DNA from: Eriocheir sinensis
Taxonomy: Eukaryota > Arthropoda > Malacostraca > Decapoda > Varunidae
DNA length: 64,000 nt
NCBI RefSeq assembly: GCF_024679095.1
Contig: NC_066562.1
Coordinates: 8,360,398 to 8,424,397, forward strand
Direction of reading: 5' to 3'
Notes under the pieces: generated by a model
The model's input: the letters and a program-made list of their open reading frames with translations, nothing else
Database searches by the model: none
Told to the model about the DNA's origin: nothing
In this document: piece after piece, positions 25,225 to 34,300 of the stretch
Layout: the number at the start of each line of letters is the position of its first letter
Position numbering within the stretch: position 1 is the stretch's first letter
Program-made: the position numbers and the translations under genes

Positions 25225-28200
25225 CGTACAAAAAAAAACATCAACTGGGAAATCCGGGTTAAGTATTCCTGGCATGGAAGAAAGATTAGATAAGTCACGT
25301 GACCCTGTTGTTGCGCCTTGTCTTAGTGCACCGCTCCGTCTCCTTAAGTCTTTACATTCTCAACCCGAAGACACACAAAATTAGAACAAAAACTCGACTG
25401 GGAGATCCGGGCTAAGAATTCCTGGCTAAAAAAAAAGGATAAGAAAAACACAAAAATTACAAAGAGAGAAAGAAGAAACAAAAAAGACGAGGAGGAAGGA
25501 AAACAAGAAGGAAAAACACGGGAAGCATAAACTCAGGTGAATTAGTCTAGACAGGTGACACACAAAAAACCGGCGGGGGAGGAGGGGAAGAGAGAGACAG
25601 CCGCAGGTGAGCCGAGCCATTAACCAGGCTGCGCACCGGCATGGAAATCAGGCTGTGGTTAGCTGTTTATTGGCGAACAGGCTGAGGGAAACTGTGGACT
25701 ATAATCTTATGCAGTCCGGCGCCCACACACACATAAACATACATTTGGCAAGGCGTTTAAGCACACAGACAAGCACGTATTTGGCAAGGCTTTCGTAGGC
25801 TTTGTAGGCATTTCCATGGGTAGTTTTATGAGCCCGGTGGGAGTTGGACGAAGCTTCTGGCGCTTAAGCACACAGACAAGCACGTATTTGGCAAGGCTTT
25901 CGTAGGCTTTGTAGGCATTTCCATGGGTAGTTTTATGAGCCCGGTGATAGTTGGACGAAGCTTCTGGCGCTTAAGCACACAGACAAGCACGTATTTGGCA
26001 AGGCTTTCGTAGGCTTTGTAGGCATTTCCATGGGTAGTTTTATGAGCCCGGTGGTAGTTGGACGAAGCTTCTGTACCACCAACTTGAAAAAAAACTTGAG
26101 AATCCTTAATCTTGAAACTGTGGGCCACATTCTTCAACCATCCACACACAAGCACATATTTGGCAAGGCTTTCATAGGCGTTGTAGGCATTTCCATGGGT
26201 AGTTTATTGAGTCTGGTGGTAGTTTGATGAAGCCTTTGCACCATGAACGTGAAATAACACTCACGAGAACCCGATTAATCTATTTTTTGGCCTTTGAGAA
26301 ATAGTTACATCGAGGCCAAAGAACGCACATATCTAACAAAGCTTTCTTAGGAGATTGATCAACCTCATCGCCTAACAATCTTCCCGCTAATAATAAATGA
26401 CTACCTAATTACTGCTAACCACATCACTAACTACCCTAACCTAATCGCCTAACAGCCTTCCCAATTATAATACTAACTACCTAATTACTGCCTAACCACC
26501 TCACTAACTACCCTAACCTCAACGTCTAACAACCTTCCCTCCCCCCGCAGCTGTGGTTCGCGTGGGCTGTCTTCTCCGGTTTCCTCTTCAGCCCCGGCGA
26601 TTTCCTCAACAGCTTCGGGACCGGGGCTGGAGACGGCGGCGGCGGCGGGGGGGGAAGCAGTGGTGTTAGCTCCTCGTCCTCGTCGGTAGCATCCGTAGCC
26701 TCGCCCGTGTTTGTGTCCCTCGGCCAGCCCGCCAGACCCTCCATAACAGGTGGGTGCATGAGCTGTGTGGCGTGGTGGAGTGATGCTAAGGGTCATATTA
26801 TAAGATATTTCGGCGTCCAAGAACACATATTTGACAAGGCTTTCGTAGGAGTTGTGAGCATTTCCAAGAGTAGTTGTATGATCCTGGTGGTAGTTTGACC
26901 CTTCTTCTGTAACATGAACCCGAAGAGACACTCATTAGAGCCCGACTGACCCCCTCTTTGACCTTTAGAAATAGCTGATGTGAGAAGCGAATACCAACCT
27001 AAATGTGAAGTGAATAAGTTGATCGTTCTCACACCGACCATCTCCATCAGAAGGTAATCGGGGTTAAGTTTACAGGACCTGCCTTGTATAGACCTGGCGG
27101 CCTCCTGCAGTGGGTTAGGTTCACAGGACCTGCCTTGTATAGACCTGGCGGCCTCCTGCAGTGGGTTAGGTTCACAGGAGCTGCCTTGTATAGACCTGGC
27201 GGCCTCCTGCAGTGGGTTAGGTTCACAGGAGCTGCCTTGTATAGACCTGGCGGCCTCCTGCAGTGGGTTAGGTTCACAGGAGTTACCTTGTATAGACCTG
27301 GCGGCCTCCTGCAGTGGGTTAGGTTCTCAGGACCTGCCTTGCATGAGTTCACAGGACCTGCCTTGTATAGACCTGGCGGCCTCCTGCAGTGGGCTAGGTT
27401 CACAGGAGCTACCTTGTATAGACCTGGCGGCCTCCTGCAGACTCCTTATGTTTTTGTTCTTATGTCATCGGGTGAATTTGGAGTTCAGAAATCTTGGGGT
27501 GATTGATGTTGTTGAACTTGCTGAGGCAGTACTTGAAGGCGCATTATACCTTCCTGAAGTCGCGTCCCTCCAGGGTAACGAGGCTGAGCAACGTCATTTT
27601 TCATGAGGGTGTGATTTCAATGGGGATGACGAGTGTTGAGGTGATGGTGATGATGATTATGACGATGATGATGATGGTGATGACGATGAGGAGGAGGAGG
27701 AGGAGGCAGGTGTCTGACTAGTGTGGTTTTGTTCCCAGACGTGAGTGGGGACGAGGCGGGCATTGAAGGGCCAACCGTGGGAGTGTTGCCTGACGGAGCA
27801 GCTGGTGATCCTGCAGCCGGTGATCCTGCAGCTGGTGATCCTGCAGCTGGTGATCCTGCAGCTGGTGATCCTGCAGCTGGTGATCCTGCAGCTGGTGATC
27901 CTGCAGCTGGTGATCCTGCAGCTGGTGATCCTGCAGCTGGTGATCCTGCAGCTGGTGATCCTGCAGCTGGTGATCCTGCAGCTGGTGATCCTGCAGCTGG
28001 TGATCCTGCAGCTGGTGATCCTGCAGCTGGTGATCCTGCAGCTGGTGATCCTGCAGCTGGTGATCCTGCAGCTGGTGATCCTGCAGCTGGTGATCCTGCA
28101 GCTGGTGATCCTGCAGCTGGTGATCCTGCAGCTGGAGATCCTGCAGCTGGTGATCCTGCAGCTGGTGATCCTGCAGCTGGTGATCCTGCAGCTGGAGATC

Positions 28201-29867
28201 CTGCAGCTGGTGATCCTGCAGCTGGTGATCCTGCAGCTGGTGATCCTGCAGCTGGAGATCCTGCAGCTGGTGATCCTGCAGCTGGTGATCCTGCAGCTGG
28301 TGATCCTGCAGCTGGTGATCCTGCAGCTGGTGATCCTGCAGCTGGAGATCCTGCAGCTGGTGATCCTGCAGCTGGAGATCCTGCAGCTGGTGATCCTGCA
28401 GCTGGAGATCCTGCAGCTGGTGATCCTGCAGCTGGAGATCCTGCAGCTGGTGATCCTGCAGCTGGTGATCCTGCAGCTGGAGATCCTGCAGCTGGTGATC
28501 CTGCAGCTGGAGATCCTGCAGCTGGTGATCCTGCAGCTGGAGATCCTGCAGCTGGTGATCCTGCAGCTGGAGATCCTGCAGCTGGAGATCCTGCAGCTGG
28601 TGATCCTGCAGCTGGAGATCCTGCAGCTGGAGATCCTGCAGCTGGAGATCCTGCAGCTGGAGATCCTGCAGCTGGTGATCCTGCAGCTGGAGATCCTGCA
28701 GCTGGTGATCCTGCAGCTGGAGATCCTGCATCTGGAGATCCTGCAGCTGGAGATCCTACAGCTGGTGATCCTGCAGCTGGAGATCCTGCAGCTGGAGATC
28801 CTGCAGCTGGTGATCCTGCAGCTGGTGATCCTGCAGCTGGAGATCCTGCAGCTGGTGATCCTGCAGCTGGAGATCCTGCAGCTGGTGATCCTGCAGCTGG
28901 AGATCCTGCAGCTGGAGATCCTGCAGCTGGTGATCCTACAGCTGGTGATCCTGCAGCTGGTGATCCTACAGCTGGTGATCCTGCAGCTGGTGATCCTACA
29001 GCTGGTGATCCTGCAGCTGGTGATCCTACAGCTGGTGATCCTGCAGCTGGTGATCCTACAGCTGGTGATCCTGCAGCTGGTGATCCTAACGCTGCCGCCA
29101 CTCCGGCCTTCGCCTCGCTGCGCCCCTCGTCCACGCTGGGCACCACGGAGGAGGCGCTGCTGGCCCTGGACGAGGCGGTGCTGCAGGTGCTGGCCAACAT
29201 ATCCTCGTCCCTCAACACCACCGCGACGTGAGTGGACCCGTTGAGCACCTGGTGTTGTTGTCTGTCTGTCTGGTTGTCTGTCTGTCCTCTGTCTCTGTGT
29301 CCCTGCTGTTACCTCTGTTGTCTGTCTGTGTCCCTGGTTACCTCTGTTTACCTGTCTGTGTCCCTGCTGTTCCTGTCTCCTTACCTCTGTTTCCCTGTCT
29401 GCTGTTACCTCTGTTTCCCTGTCTGTGTCCCTGCTGTTACCTCTGTTTACCTGTCTGTGTCCCTGCTGTTACCTCTGTTTACCTGTCTGTGTCCCTGCTG
29501 TTACCTCTGTTTACCTGTCTGTGTCCCTGCTGTTACCTCTGTTTACCTGTCTGTGTCCCTGCTGTTACCTCTGTTTACCTGTCTGTTACTCTCTGTGTCC
29601 CTGGTGTTACCTCTTCTTGTCTGTCGAGTTGTCTGTCTGGTTGTCTGGGTTTGCGTCCCTTCACTGGTCGGTCTGTTTGTCTCTCTGCCTCTGTTTCTTC
29701 GTCATTCTCTTCCCCCGGTGACCTGTGTGATTCATTGTCTCTCCGCCTGTTAGTTTGACTCTGCGTTTCTCTTCCTGCTTGCCTGTCTGTCTGTCTGTCT
29801 GTCTCACTGTTTGCATGTTTGCTTGACCTGCCCTCCATCTCTCTCTCTCTCTCTCTGTCTCTGTCTC

Positions 29868-29903
<36 letters not shown>

Positions 29904-29996
29904 TGGTTTGGCTGACACACTCTCTGTAGACCCTAATTAGGACCATACCATCTGCCTTACCTTTTTTTTTATTGTTTTAAGGTACGGAAGTCAGCT

Positions 29997-30045
<49 letters not shown>

Positions 30046-30130
30046 CTGATTGAGGCAAAGGGAGCAGGTGAGAAAAAAAGGCAGGTGCAACACGTTCAAT
30101 TAATTAGTCCGGACGTGTACTAACCACCTG

Positions 30131-30185
<55 letters not shown>

Positions 30186-30432
30186 CCCTCCCTCCCCCCA
30201 CACACATACAAACAAGAAACAATCAAACTTTAAATCTAAAAAACATTAAAAAAAACAGAAGAATTTTGTATAACGATAGAAACTCAAACCCTTAATGACA
30301 CAAGGTAAAAAAAACCATAACATAACTAGGTAAACACAAACACACATACACACACACAAACAAACAAACACACTTCACATCAAAACAAAACCAACACATA
30401 TGAACCTTTACCTTAACATAACATAACTAGGT

Positions 30433-30522
<90 letters not shown>

Positions 30523-31908
30523 CACCAAAACCCAACCAACACATGACAGCCCCTGTTACGATCCTTCCAACACACTCTACACTCGCCGTCCTCAAGTTTA
30601 AAACACTAAACAGCTGACTTCACTGTACTGGCCCCGGGGTGTTGTCAGTACGCCCATAAACACAGGCTGGCTAATGAGTCGTACCTGGGAAAGCAATGCA
30701 CCTGTCATCCTGCTTCTTACCTTTAGGCCAGGTGTGTGAGGTGAGGTGGAGGAGGAGGAGGAGGAGGAGGGAGAGGATGTTATTGGAAGGAGTTGGTACC
30801 TGTGGAAGTAGGAAAGAGGGAATAGTATAGTGGAAGAGGTGGATAGTGGAGAGATCAACCAGTGGAAGACGAACGAAAGGGAGGGAAGAAAGAAGGCAGT
30901 AGAAGGAAAGAAAGAGGAGAATGGAGGAGAAAATTAGAGGAGAGCGTAGCCAGTTTCAGAAGGGAAGGGAGGGAGGAAGAGGAAGGTAGAGGGAGGAAGC
31001 GGAGTGATTGGTCATTTTGAAGAAGGATGGAAGGAGAAAAAAGGAGAGGAAGGTAGTAGAAGGAAAGAAAGAAGAAGATGGAGAAGAAAATTAGTGGAGA
31101 GAATAACCAATTTTAGAAGGGAAGGGAGGGAGGAAGAGGAAGGTAGAGGGAGGAAGCGGAGTGATTGGCCATCTGTAGAAGGATAGAAGGAGAAGGAAGG
31201 AAAGGAAGGTAGTGGAAGAAGACACCAGTTGTAGAAGAGGTGAAGAAGAAGAAGGAGAAGGATGTTAGAGGAAGGAATGACCATCAGTAGAAGAAGGAAT
31301 AAGGGAAAGGGATACAGAAAAGGGGAGTGGAATAAGTAGATGGCTTTAGAAGGGAGAAATGAAGAAGGAGAGAATGATAGTGGAAGGAGTGACTATCTGA
31401 AGAAGGAGGAAAGAAAGAAGAGAAGGAAGAGGAAGGTATTGAATGGAGTAGTCAGTTGGAGAAGGAGGGAAGATAGGATGAAAGAAGGAGGTGGTGAAGA
31501 AAGTGTAGGAGGAGGATGAAGGATGAGAAGGAGTAGATAAAAAGAAAGATTGGAAGGAGGAGACAAAATAAAGAAAAGAGGAGGAGGAAAAAGAAGAGCG
31601 AGGGGAACATAAGTCAGGAGGTCAGGAGGAGGAGGAGGAGGAGCAGGAGGCACAAAAAATGAGGACAAGGAAACAGAAGGAGGAAAAAAAATATCAAGAG
31701 AAGGGGAAGCGGAAGGTTAGTGGAGCATTACGGTGGAGGTGGTGGTGGAGGTGGTGGTGGAGGTGGTGGAGGTGGTGGTGGTGGTGGTGGTGGTGGTGGC
31801 AATGCGTGTTGTTTAGTCGGTCAATGTGTGTGCGTGTGTGTGTATGTATGTGTGTGTGTGTATGTGTGTGAGTTGACGAGTGCGTGCTGTAGGACTGACC
31901 GCAAGGGG

Positions 31909-31964
<56 letters not shown>

Positions 31965-33116
31965 AGTAGCAGTAACATGTAACCCCACGCCTTCCACCTC
32001 TTTGCCTCCCTCAATAGTCACTCGCTATCTCCCAGCAAGACTCCCTCCTCACTCCCTCATTCACGGCCTTTTCCTACCCCCAAAATTTCCTTTCCTTATC
32101 TACACACTCGTAACTTGGAAAAAAAAGTAACTCCACTCTCCTCATACCTCCTACTCCTCTTCTCTCCTTGACCCACCCTTAAAGCATCGGTCTAACTCTT
32201 TTCCTCCTTCCACAGATCACCGGACGGTCAGAACACTGCGCCCTTCGTGCCGCCTCTCCCCGTGCCTTCAGAAGCCCTCTCGACCAGCTCCTCCCTCGCG
32301 CCGAGCTACTCAGTCCTCCACGCGTGCCTTGTGCTGGGCGGCGATGTGCCCTCCTGTGTCGCCCAAGCCTCCGCGTACGGCCCACTGCTGCGGAACCAAA
32401 CCCAGGCATCCATACCCCGCCCCACTGCAGAGGACGTGACCCCAGCAGACATTGAGGACATTCTTAAAATCCATCCCTTCGCGCAGATCATCCAGGAGCT
32501 TCAAGGAGACGATGGGGTTGAGGCTGTGATCGACAAGACACCGCTGAGTGAGAACGATAAGGTTATTCTCGAGTTCCTGAGGCAGCAGAATATGAGTTCC
32601 TCCCTCATGGACCGGGTCATCACGCAGGTCAACACCATCAAGGAGACGTTCAAGGACTCCCAGGTGAACTCCTTCTGGGGGGATGACGAGAAGGAGAAGG
32701 AAGATGAAGAGGGGCAGAATAACGACGATGGTCCCACAATCAACTCTTCAGGACTCCAGTTAAAGTCGGAATTCTTGCCTGGTAAAGAGAGACACGACCT
32801 GGCGGATAAGGACAAGCAAGAAACACAAGGCAGCGTCCCCTTCGCGGCCGTCACCATAAAGAGTTCGTTCAACGTGAAGGAGAAAGGAAAAGAAGGATCA
32901 GGAGAGAAGAAGGAGGAGAAGGATGACAATGGAGAAAAGGGGAAAGAGGAGAAGGATGACAAAGGAGAAAAAGGGAAAGAGGACAAAGATGAGAAGCCAG
33001 AGAGAATGAGAACCTCCACAGACAGACGAGGTTTGCTGATCAGGTCACGTTTCCCTCACGCTCAAGTTGTTTTCCCGAGAGATCCAGAGCCAGTTCGATT
33101 CCACCTCGTGCCCTAA
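16232..33116 (+). CDS. Gene 2: 1484-residue single-pass membrane-like protein with about 86 AAGDP repeats (four exons)
   Basis: The exons are 16232-18097, 26551-26749, 27739-29227 and 32216-33116. All have GT/AG borders, and phases agree at every junction (0, then G|AC Asp, then AC|A Thr), giving 4455 coding bases. The protein starts with a clear signal peptide (MRVCAWCAVLLAVLCGG, likely cut after ASA). Acidic Ser-rich repeats follow, then a Lys/Glu/Thr-rich region, a basic RTKR site near residue 545, a poly-Glu run, and one hydrophobic segment formed across the exon 1/2 junction (VLIVVVALN then LWFAWAVFSGFLF, about 614-635). Next come a Gly/Ser linker, the pentapeptide array (about 709-1138), and a C-terminal part with HACLVLGGDVPSC and Glu/Lys repeats. 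By topology the array would lie on the far side of the membrane from the N-terminus. I do not recognise the family. The gene model is strong because four independent junctions agree. Confidence 0.85.
18766..19185. repeat. Cryptic (TGAC)n tetranucleotide array
   Basis: About 420 bp dominated by TGAC/GACT steps with variants such as TAAC, TGAA and GGCT. It encloses a short GT-rich island at 18850-18905. Confidence 0.85.
19326..19498. repeat. (GAT)n/(GGT)n cryptic trinucleotide repeat
   Basis: Continuous GTGATG and GTGGTG repeats ending in (GGT)n at about 19473-19495. Confidence 0.85.
19850..20400. repeat. Purine-rich region with a 106-bp direct duplication
   Basis: The segment from about 20037 recurs from about 20143 (shared GGAGGATTTAGGACGATATA and AATAGATAGCGGAGAGATAG), with an offset of 106 bases. 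Confidence 0.8.
20866..20950 (-). repeat. Dispersed element, TTGCCCTTGAGC family, fuller copy
   Basis: On the minus strand it reads TGGGAGCGGCGAGTAGCGGG, a long T-rich spacer and TTGCCCTTGATG. It shows both conserved ends with the variable T-run between them. Confidence 0.75.
21113..21181. repeat. (GT)n microsatellite
   Basis: Pure GT run of about 34 units inside gene 2 intron 1. Confidence 0.95.
21440..21960. repeat. Tandem repeat of about 125-130 bp, pyrimidine-rich, three to four units
   Basis: Repeated TTTCACTAATTTATGTTTTA, CTTTCTGTCTCTCCTTT and TTTATCTCCGTCTATCTCTC blocks, with later units shortened. Confidence 0.85.
22090..22840. repeat. Tandem repeat of about 105-115 bp, about seven units
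   Basis: Each unit has TGATTTCTGTAATGCAAGA, ACTATATATTTTTGGTTT, ACTTCTTAAATTCAC and CCCTCACAGTAAAAGTTG. Units are 80-95 percent alike by eye, and the last near 22800 is diverged. Confidence 0.88.
23064..23116. repeat. (GT)n microsatellite
   Basis: GT run of about 25 units with one GC interruption. Confidence 0.9.
23419..23498 (+). repeat. Dispersed element, TTGCCCTTGAGC family
   Basis: GTGGGAGTAGCGATTAGCGG, a T-rich spacer, then TTGCCCTTGAGCTGTTTCC and GTGCTGTAAAAAA. Both ends are preserved. Confidence 0.78.
24391..24427. repeat. (GGT)n microsatellite
   Basis: About 12 GGT units in gene 2 intron 1. Confidence 0.9.
24542..24701. repeat. Inverted microsatellite pair (GT)17-spacer-(CA)35
   Basis: GT at 24542-24576 and CA at 24632-24701 with a unique spacer of about 55 bases. 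They are complementary, so a hairpin is possible in single-stranded DNA or RNA. Confidence 0.9.
25085..25430. repeat. Direct duplication of about 160 bp carrying a dispersed module
   Basis: Two copies start near 25090 and 25250. Each contains ACGTGACCC(A/T)G(C/T)TGTTGCG, CGTCTCCTTAAGTCTTT and CAACCCGAAGACACAC. Each is flanked by GGGTTAAG(A/T)ATTCCTGGC. The flanking module also occurs alone near 23684-23708, so it belongs to a dispersed family. Confidence 0.82.
25735..26353. repeat. Dispersed repeat 'R', second tandem site (107-bp module)
   Basis: ATTTGGCAAGGCTTTCGTAG occurs at about 25778, 25885 and 25992, exactly 107 bases apart, with further copies at 25742 (truncated) and 26156, and a decayed copy near 26325-26353. 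The exit sequence AACCCGATTAATC at about 26267 matches the exits of the sites at 10250 and 26811. Confidence 0.9.
26551..26749 (+). CDS. Gene 2 exon 2: second half of the membrane segment and Gly/Ser linker
   Basis: Begins LWFAWAVFSGFLFSPGDFLN directly after CCCCCCGCAG, completing the hydrophobic segment started in exon 1. It continues with a GDGGGGGGGSSG run, a Ser run and VASPVFVSLGQPARPSIT. Length is 199 bases, leaving one base (G) for the next codon. The donor is ACAG|GTGGGT. Confidence 0.85.
26811..26985. repeat. Dispersed repeat 'R', single copy in gene 2 intron 2
   Basis: AAGAACACATATTTGACAAGG, GGTGGTAGTTTGACCCTTCT and ACTCATTAGAGCCCGACTG match the array at 10250-10755, but only one module is present. 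This is probably close to the unamplified element. Confidence 0.85.
27070..27440. repeat. 51-bp tandem repeat, about seven units, in gene 2 intron 2
   Basis: TGCCTTGTATAGACCTGGCG followed by CCTCCTGCAGTGGGTTAGG repeats every 51 bases from about 27080 to 27430, with one irregular unit near 27335-27360. Because 51 is a multiple of three, the array stays open on both strands, which creates spurious frames. Confidence 0.93.
27630..27712. repeat. (GAT)n/(GAG)n trinucleotide repeat
   Basis: GATGATG repeats pass into (GAG)n a few bases before the acceptor of gene 2 exon 3. Confidence 0.85.
27739..29227 (+). CDS. Gene 2 exon 3: AAGDP pentapeptide array
   Basis: Follows GTTCCCAG and starts within a split Asp codon. 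After DVSGDEAGIEGPTVGVLPDG the exon is a 15-bp tandem array of about 86 units (27796 to about 29085) encoding AAGDP. Unit variants are mostly synonymous (GGT or GGA for Gly). A few change the first Ala to Thr (ACA) or Ser (TCT at about 28731). It exits into AAATPAFASLRPSSTLGTTE and a predicted helix (EEALLALDEAVLQVLANISS). The donor is CGAC|GTGAGT. Confidence 0.88.
27796..29085 (+). repeat. 15-bp minisatellite, about 86 units, inside gene 2 exon 3
   Basis: The unit is CTGCAGCTGGTGATC with no length change over 1.29 kb, so the frame is kept throughout. Variants are clustered: GGAGAT units are concentrated at 28130-28920, and the last 160 bases alternate CTGCAG and CTACAG units as a 30-bp higher-order repeat. 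Every unit contains a PstI site (CTGCAG) unless mutated. Confidence 0.97.
29260..29640. repeat. 32-bp tandem repeat, about eight units
   Basis: CTGTCTGTGTCCCTGCTGTT then ACCTCTGTTTAC repeats with a 32-base period, most regular at 29420-29590. Confidence 0.9.
29999..30184. repeat. Inverted microsatellite pair (GT)22-spacer-(CA)23
   Basis: GT at 29999-30043 and CA at 30139-30184 with a spacer of about 95 bases. Confidence 0.9.
30437..30511. repeat. (CA)n microsatellite
   Basis: Pure CA run of about 37 units. The preceding text, CCATAACATAACTAGGTAAAC near 30312, is repeated at about 30418, so a small duplication includes the CA tract. Confidence 0.9.
30720..31715. repeat. Polypurine tract with an approximately 130-bp duplication, in gene 2 intron 3
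   Basis: About 1 kb of A/G-rich plus strand. AAGGGAAGGGAGGGAGGAAG and GGAGTGATTGG occur near 30959-31011 and again near 31117-31168. An (AGG)n run lies near 31623-31645. Confidence 0.88.
31728..31961. repeat. (GGT)n, GT-rich and (CA)n cluster
   Basis: GGT/GGA repeats at about 31732-31799, GT-rich DNA at 31826-31868 and (CA)n at 31912-31961. Confidence 0.9.
32216..33116 (+). CDS. Gene 2 exon 4: C-terminal region
   Basis: Encodes the last 299 residues or so after CTTCCACAG. The first base completes a Thr codon. It contains HACLVLGGDVPSCVAQ with two Cys, one glycosylation motif (NQT), a Leu/Ile-rich predicted helical stretch (IEDILKIHPFAQIIQEL), and charged repeats (GEKGKEEKDDKGEKGKEDKD). It ends FHLVP before TAA at 33114. 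The tail resembles gene 1's tail only in having a Cys pair after a helix. Confidence 0.87.
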
Positions 33117-33150
33117 CCCTCCATGATGCTCGCTAATCCAACCTCAATAC

Positions 33151-33600
33151 TCTCTGATCCTATAAACAAATCTTACTGAACATAGGTCAAAAAATACGTA
33201 TATTGATTGAAAAGGAAAATATTTGGTAACATTTTCAAGCAGAGGAACTAAAATGGATACAAGATAGAGTTGAATGATGCTTTCTGATCATCTTGCAATG
33301 CTCTCTGATCCTATAAACAAATCCTACTGTATATAATAGTTCAAAAAATACGTATATTGATTGAAAAGGAAAATATTTGGTAACATTTTCAAGCAGAGGA
33401 ACTAAAATGGATACAAGATAGAGTTGAATGATGCTTTCTGATCATCTTGCAATGCTCTCTGATCCTATAAACAAAACCTACTGTATATAAGGCAGAAAAA
33501 TACACATAAACGGAGCAAGAGGAAAAATTGGGTACTTCTTAAGCTGAGCGACTTAAAAGGATACAGATGAAGTTCAATATTTAAATCCCTGTAAATATAT
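33151..33600. repeat. Tandem repeat of about 151-154 bp in the 3' flank of gene 2, about 2.7 units
   Basis: TCTCTGATCCTATAAACAAA occurs at 33151, 33302 and 33456. The first two units are nearly identical and the third decays after about 33500. The array starts 35 bases after the stop codon, so it is probably transcribed as 3' UTR. Confidence 0.92.
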
Positions 33601-33859
33601 GACGGTGTTTAACGTGTTGGAACGTGTTGGGACTCTTACAATCTTACAATAACTCTCTTAACGTGTAACTCCAATGTATTTATTTTAGTGGAGTTTATCA
33701 CTGAGGAAAGAGAGACAAGAAAAGCTAAGGTGATTTTTAAGACTCCTTTTATTTTATACGCAAGAAACACTATTTGATAAGTTAGGTTAGATTTGACTTT
33801 TGTATGCATGTTGAATTTATCTGTTTATCGCATGAGTTTACTTAGGTATTTATTAACGT

Positions 33860-33936
33860 ATGTATGAAGGTACGCATGTATGTATGTAGGTAGGTAGGTA
33901 CAGGTAAATAGGTAGGTAATTAATATGAGGTAGGTA

Positions 33937-33967
<31 letters not shown>

Positions 33968-34000
33968 TGTAGTAGTAGTAGTAGAAGTAGCAGTAGTAAT
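33860..34000. repeat. (GTAG)n/(GTA)n simple repeats
   Basis: GTATGTAGGTAGGTA-type repeats followed by (AGT)n at about 33944-33990. Confidence 0.85.
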
Positions 34001-34203
34001 AGCTATAATAGTAGTCTAAGGTGTTATTTAACTATACTCGTTATTTCTATTGTTAAGTCTAGTCTAGTTGTTACTCATTGCAGTTGTACAATTCATCAAC
34101 ATCACGTAATTTCAACTCCTTTTTTTTTGTTGTTGTTGTTTGTTTGAGACCTTTTTTAAGTTTCTGTTTTGGCTTTGCTGCATAAAAAGTGCAGCAGTAG
34201 CAT

Positions 34204-34300
34204 TTTTTTTTTTTTTACAGCAAAGGAGAAAGTTCAAGGGCGTAAAAAAAAGAAAACAATAATGAAAAAAAAAAAGCCCGCTCCTTACTGCTCCTGAATA
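34204..34300 (-). repeat. Dispersed element, TTGCCCTTGAGC family
   Basis: Minus strand: GGAGCAGTAAGGAGCGGGC, a T-rich spacer, CGCCCTTGAACTTTCTCC and TTTGCTGTAAAAAA. Both ends are present and the middle is T-rich. Confidence 0.72.

Larger units (their letters stand above)
18098..26550 (+). other. Gene 2 intron 1 (8.45 kb)
   Basis: Bounded by GTAAGT at 18098 and CCCCCCGCAG at 26541-26550. It is filled with simple repeats, tandem arrays and dispersed elements, listed separately. No extra exon with matching phase was found. Most plus-strand stretches between the arrays have stops in every frame. Confidence 0.75.
29228..32215 (+). other. Gene 2 intron 3 (3.0 kb)
   Basis: From GTGAGT at 29228 to TTCCACAG at 32208-32215. 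It contains a 32-bp pyrimidine array, two GT/CA inverted pairs or runs, a polypurine tract and a GGT run, listed separately. Confidence 0.8.

Noticed and set aside
27070..27440. GGTTAGG motifs as telomere-like (TTAGG) repeats
   Set aside because: They occur once per 51-bp unit and are not consecutive, so the array is an ordinary minisatellite.
27617..29248. Long minus-strand and alternative plus-strand frames over the 15-bp array (AGSPA, LQDHQ, LVILQ repeats)
   Set aside because: The 15-bp unit has no stop in most frames, so these follow automatically. Only the AAGDP frame joins flanking exons in phase.
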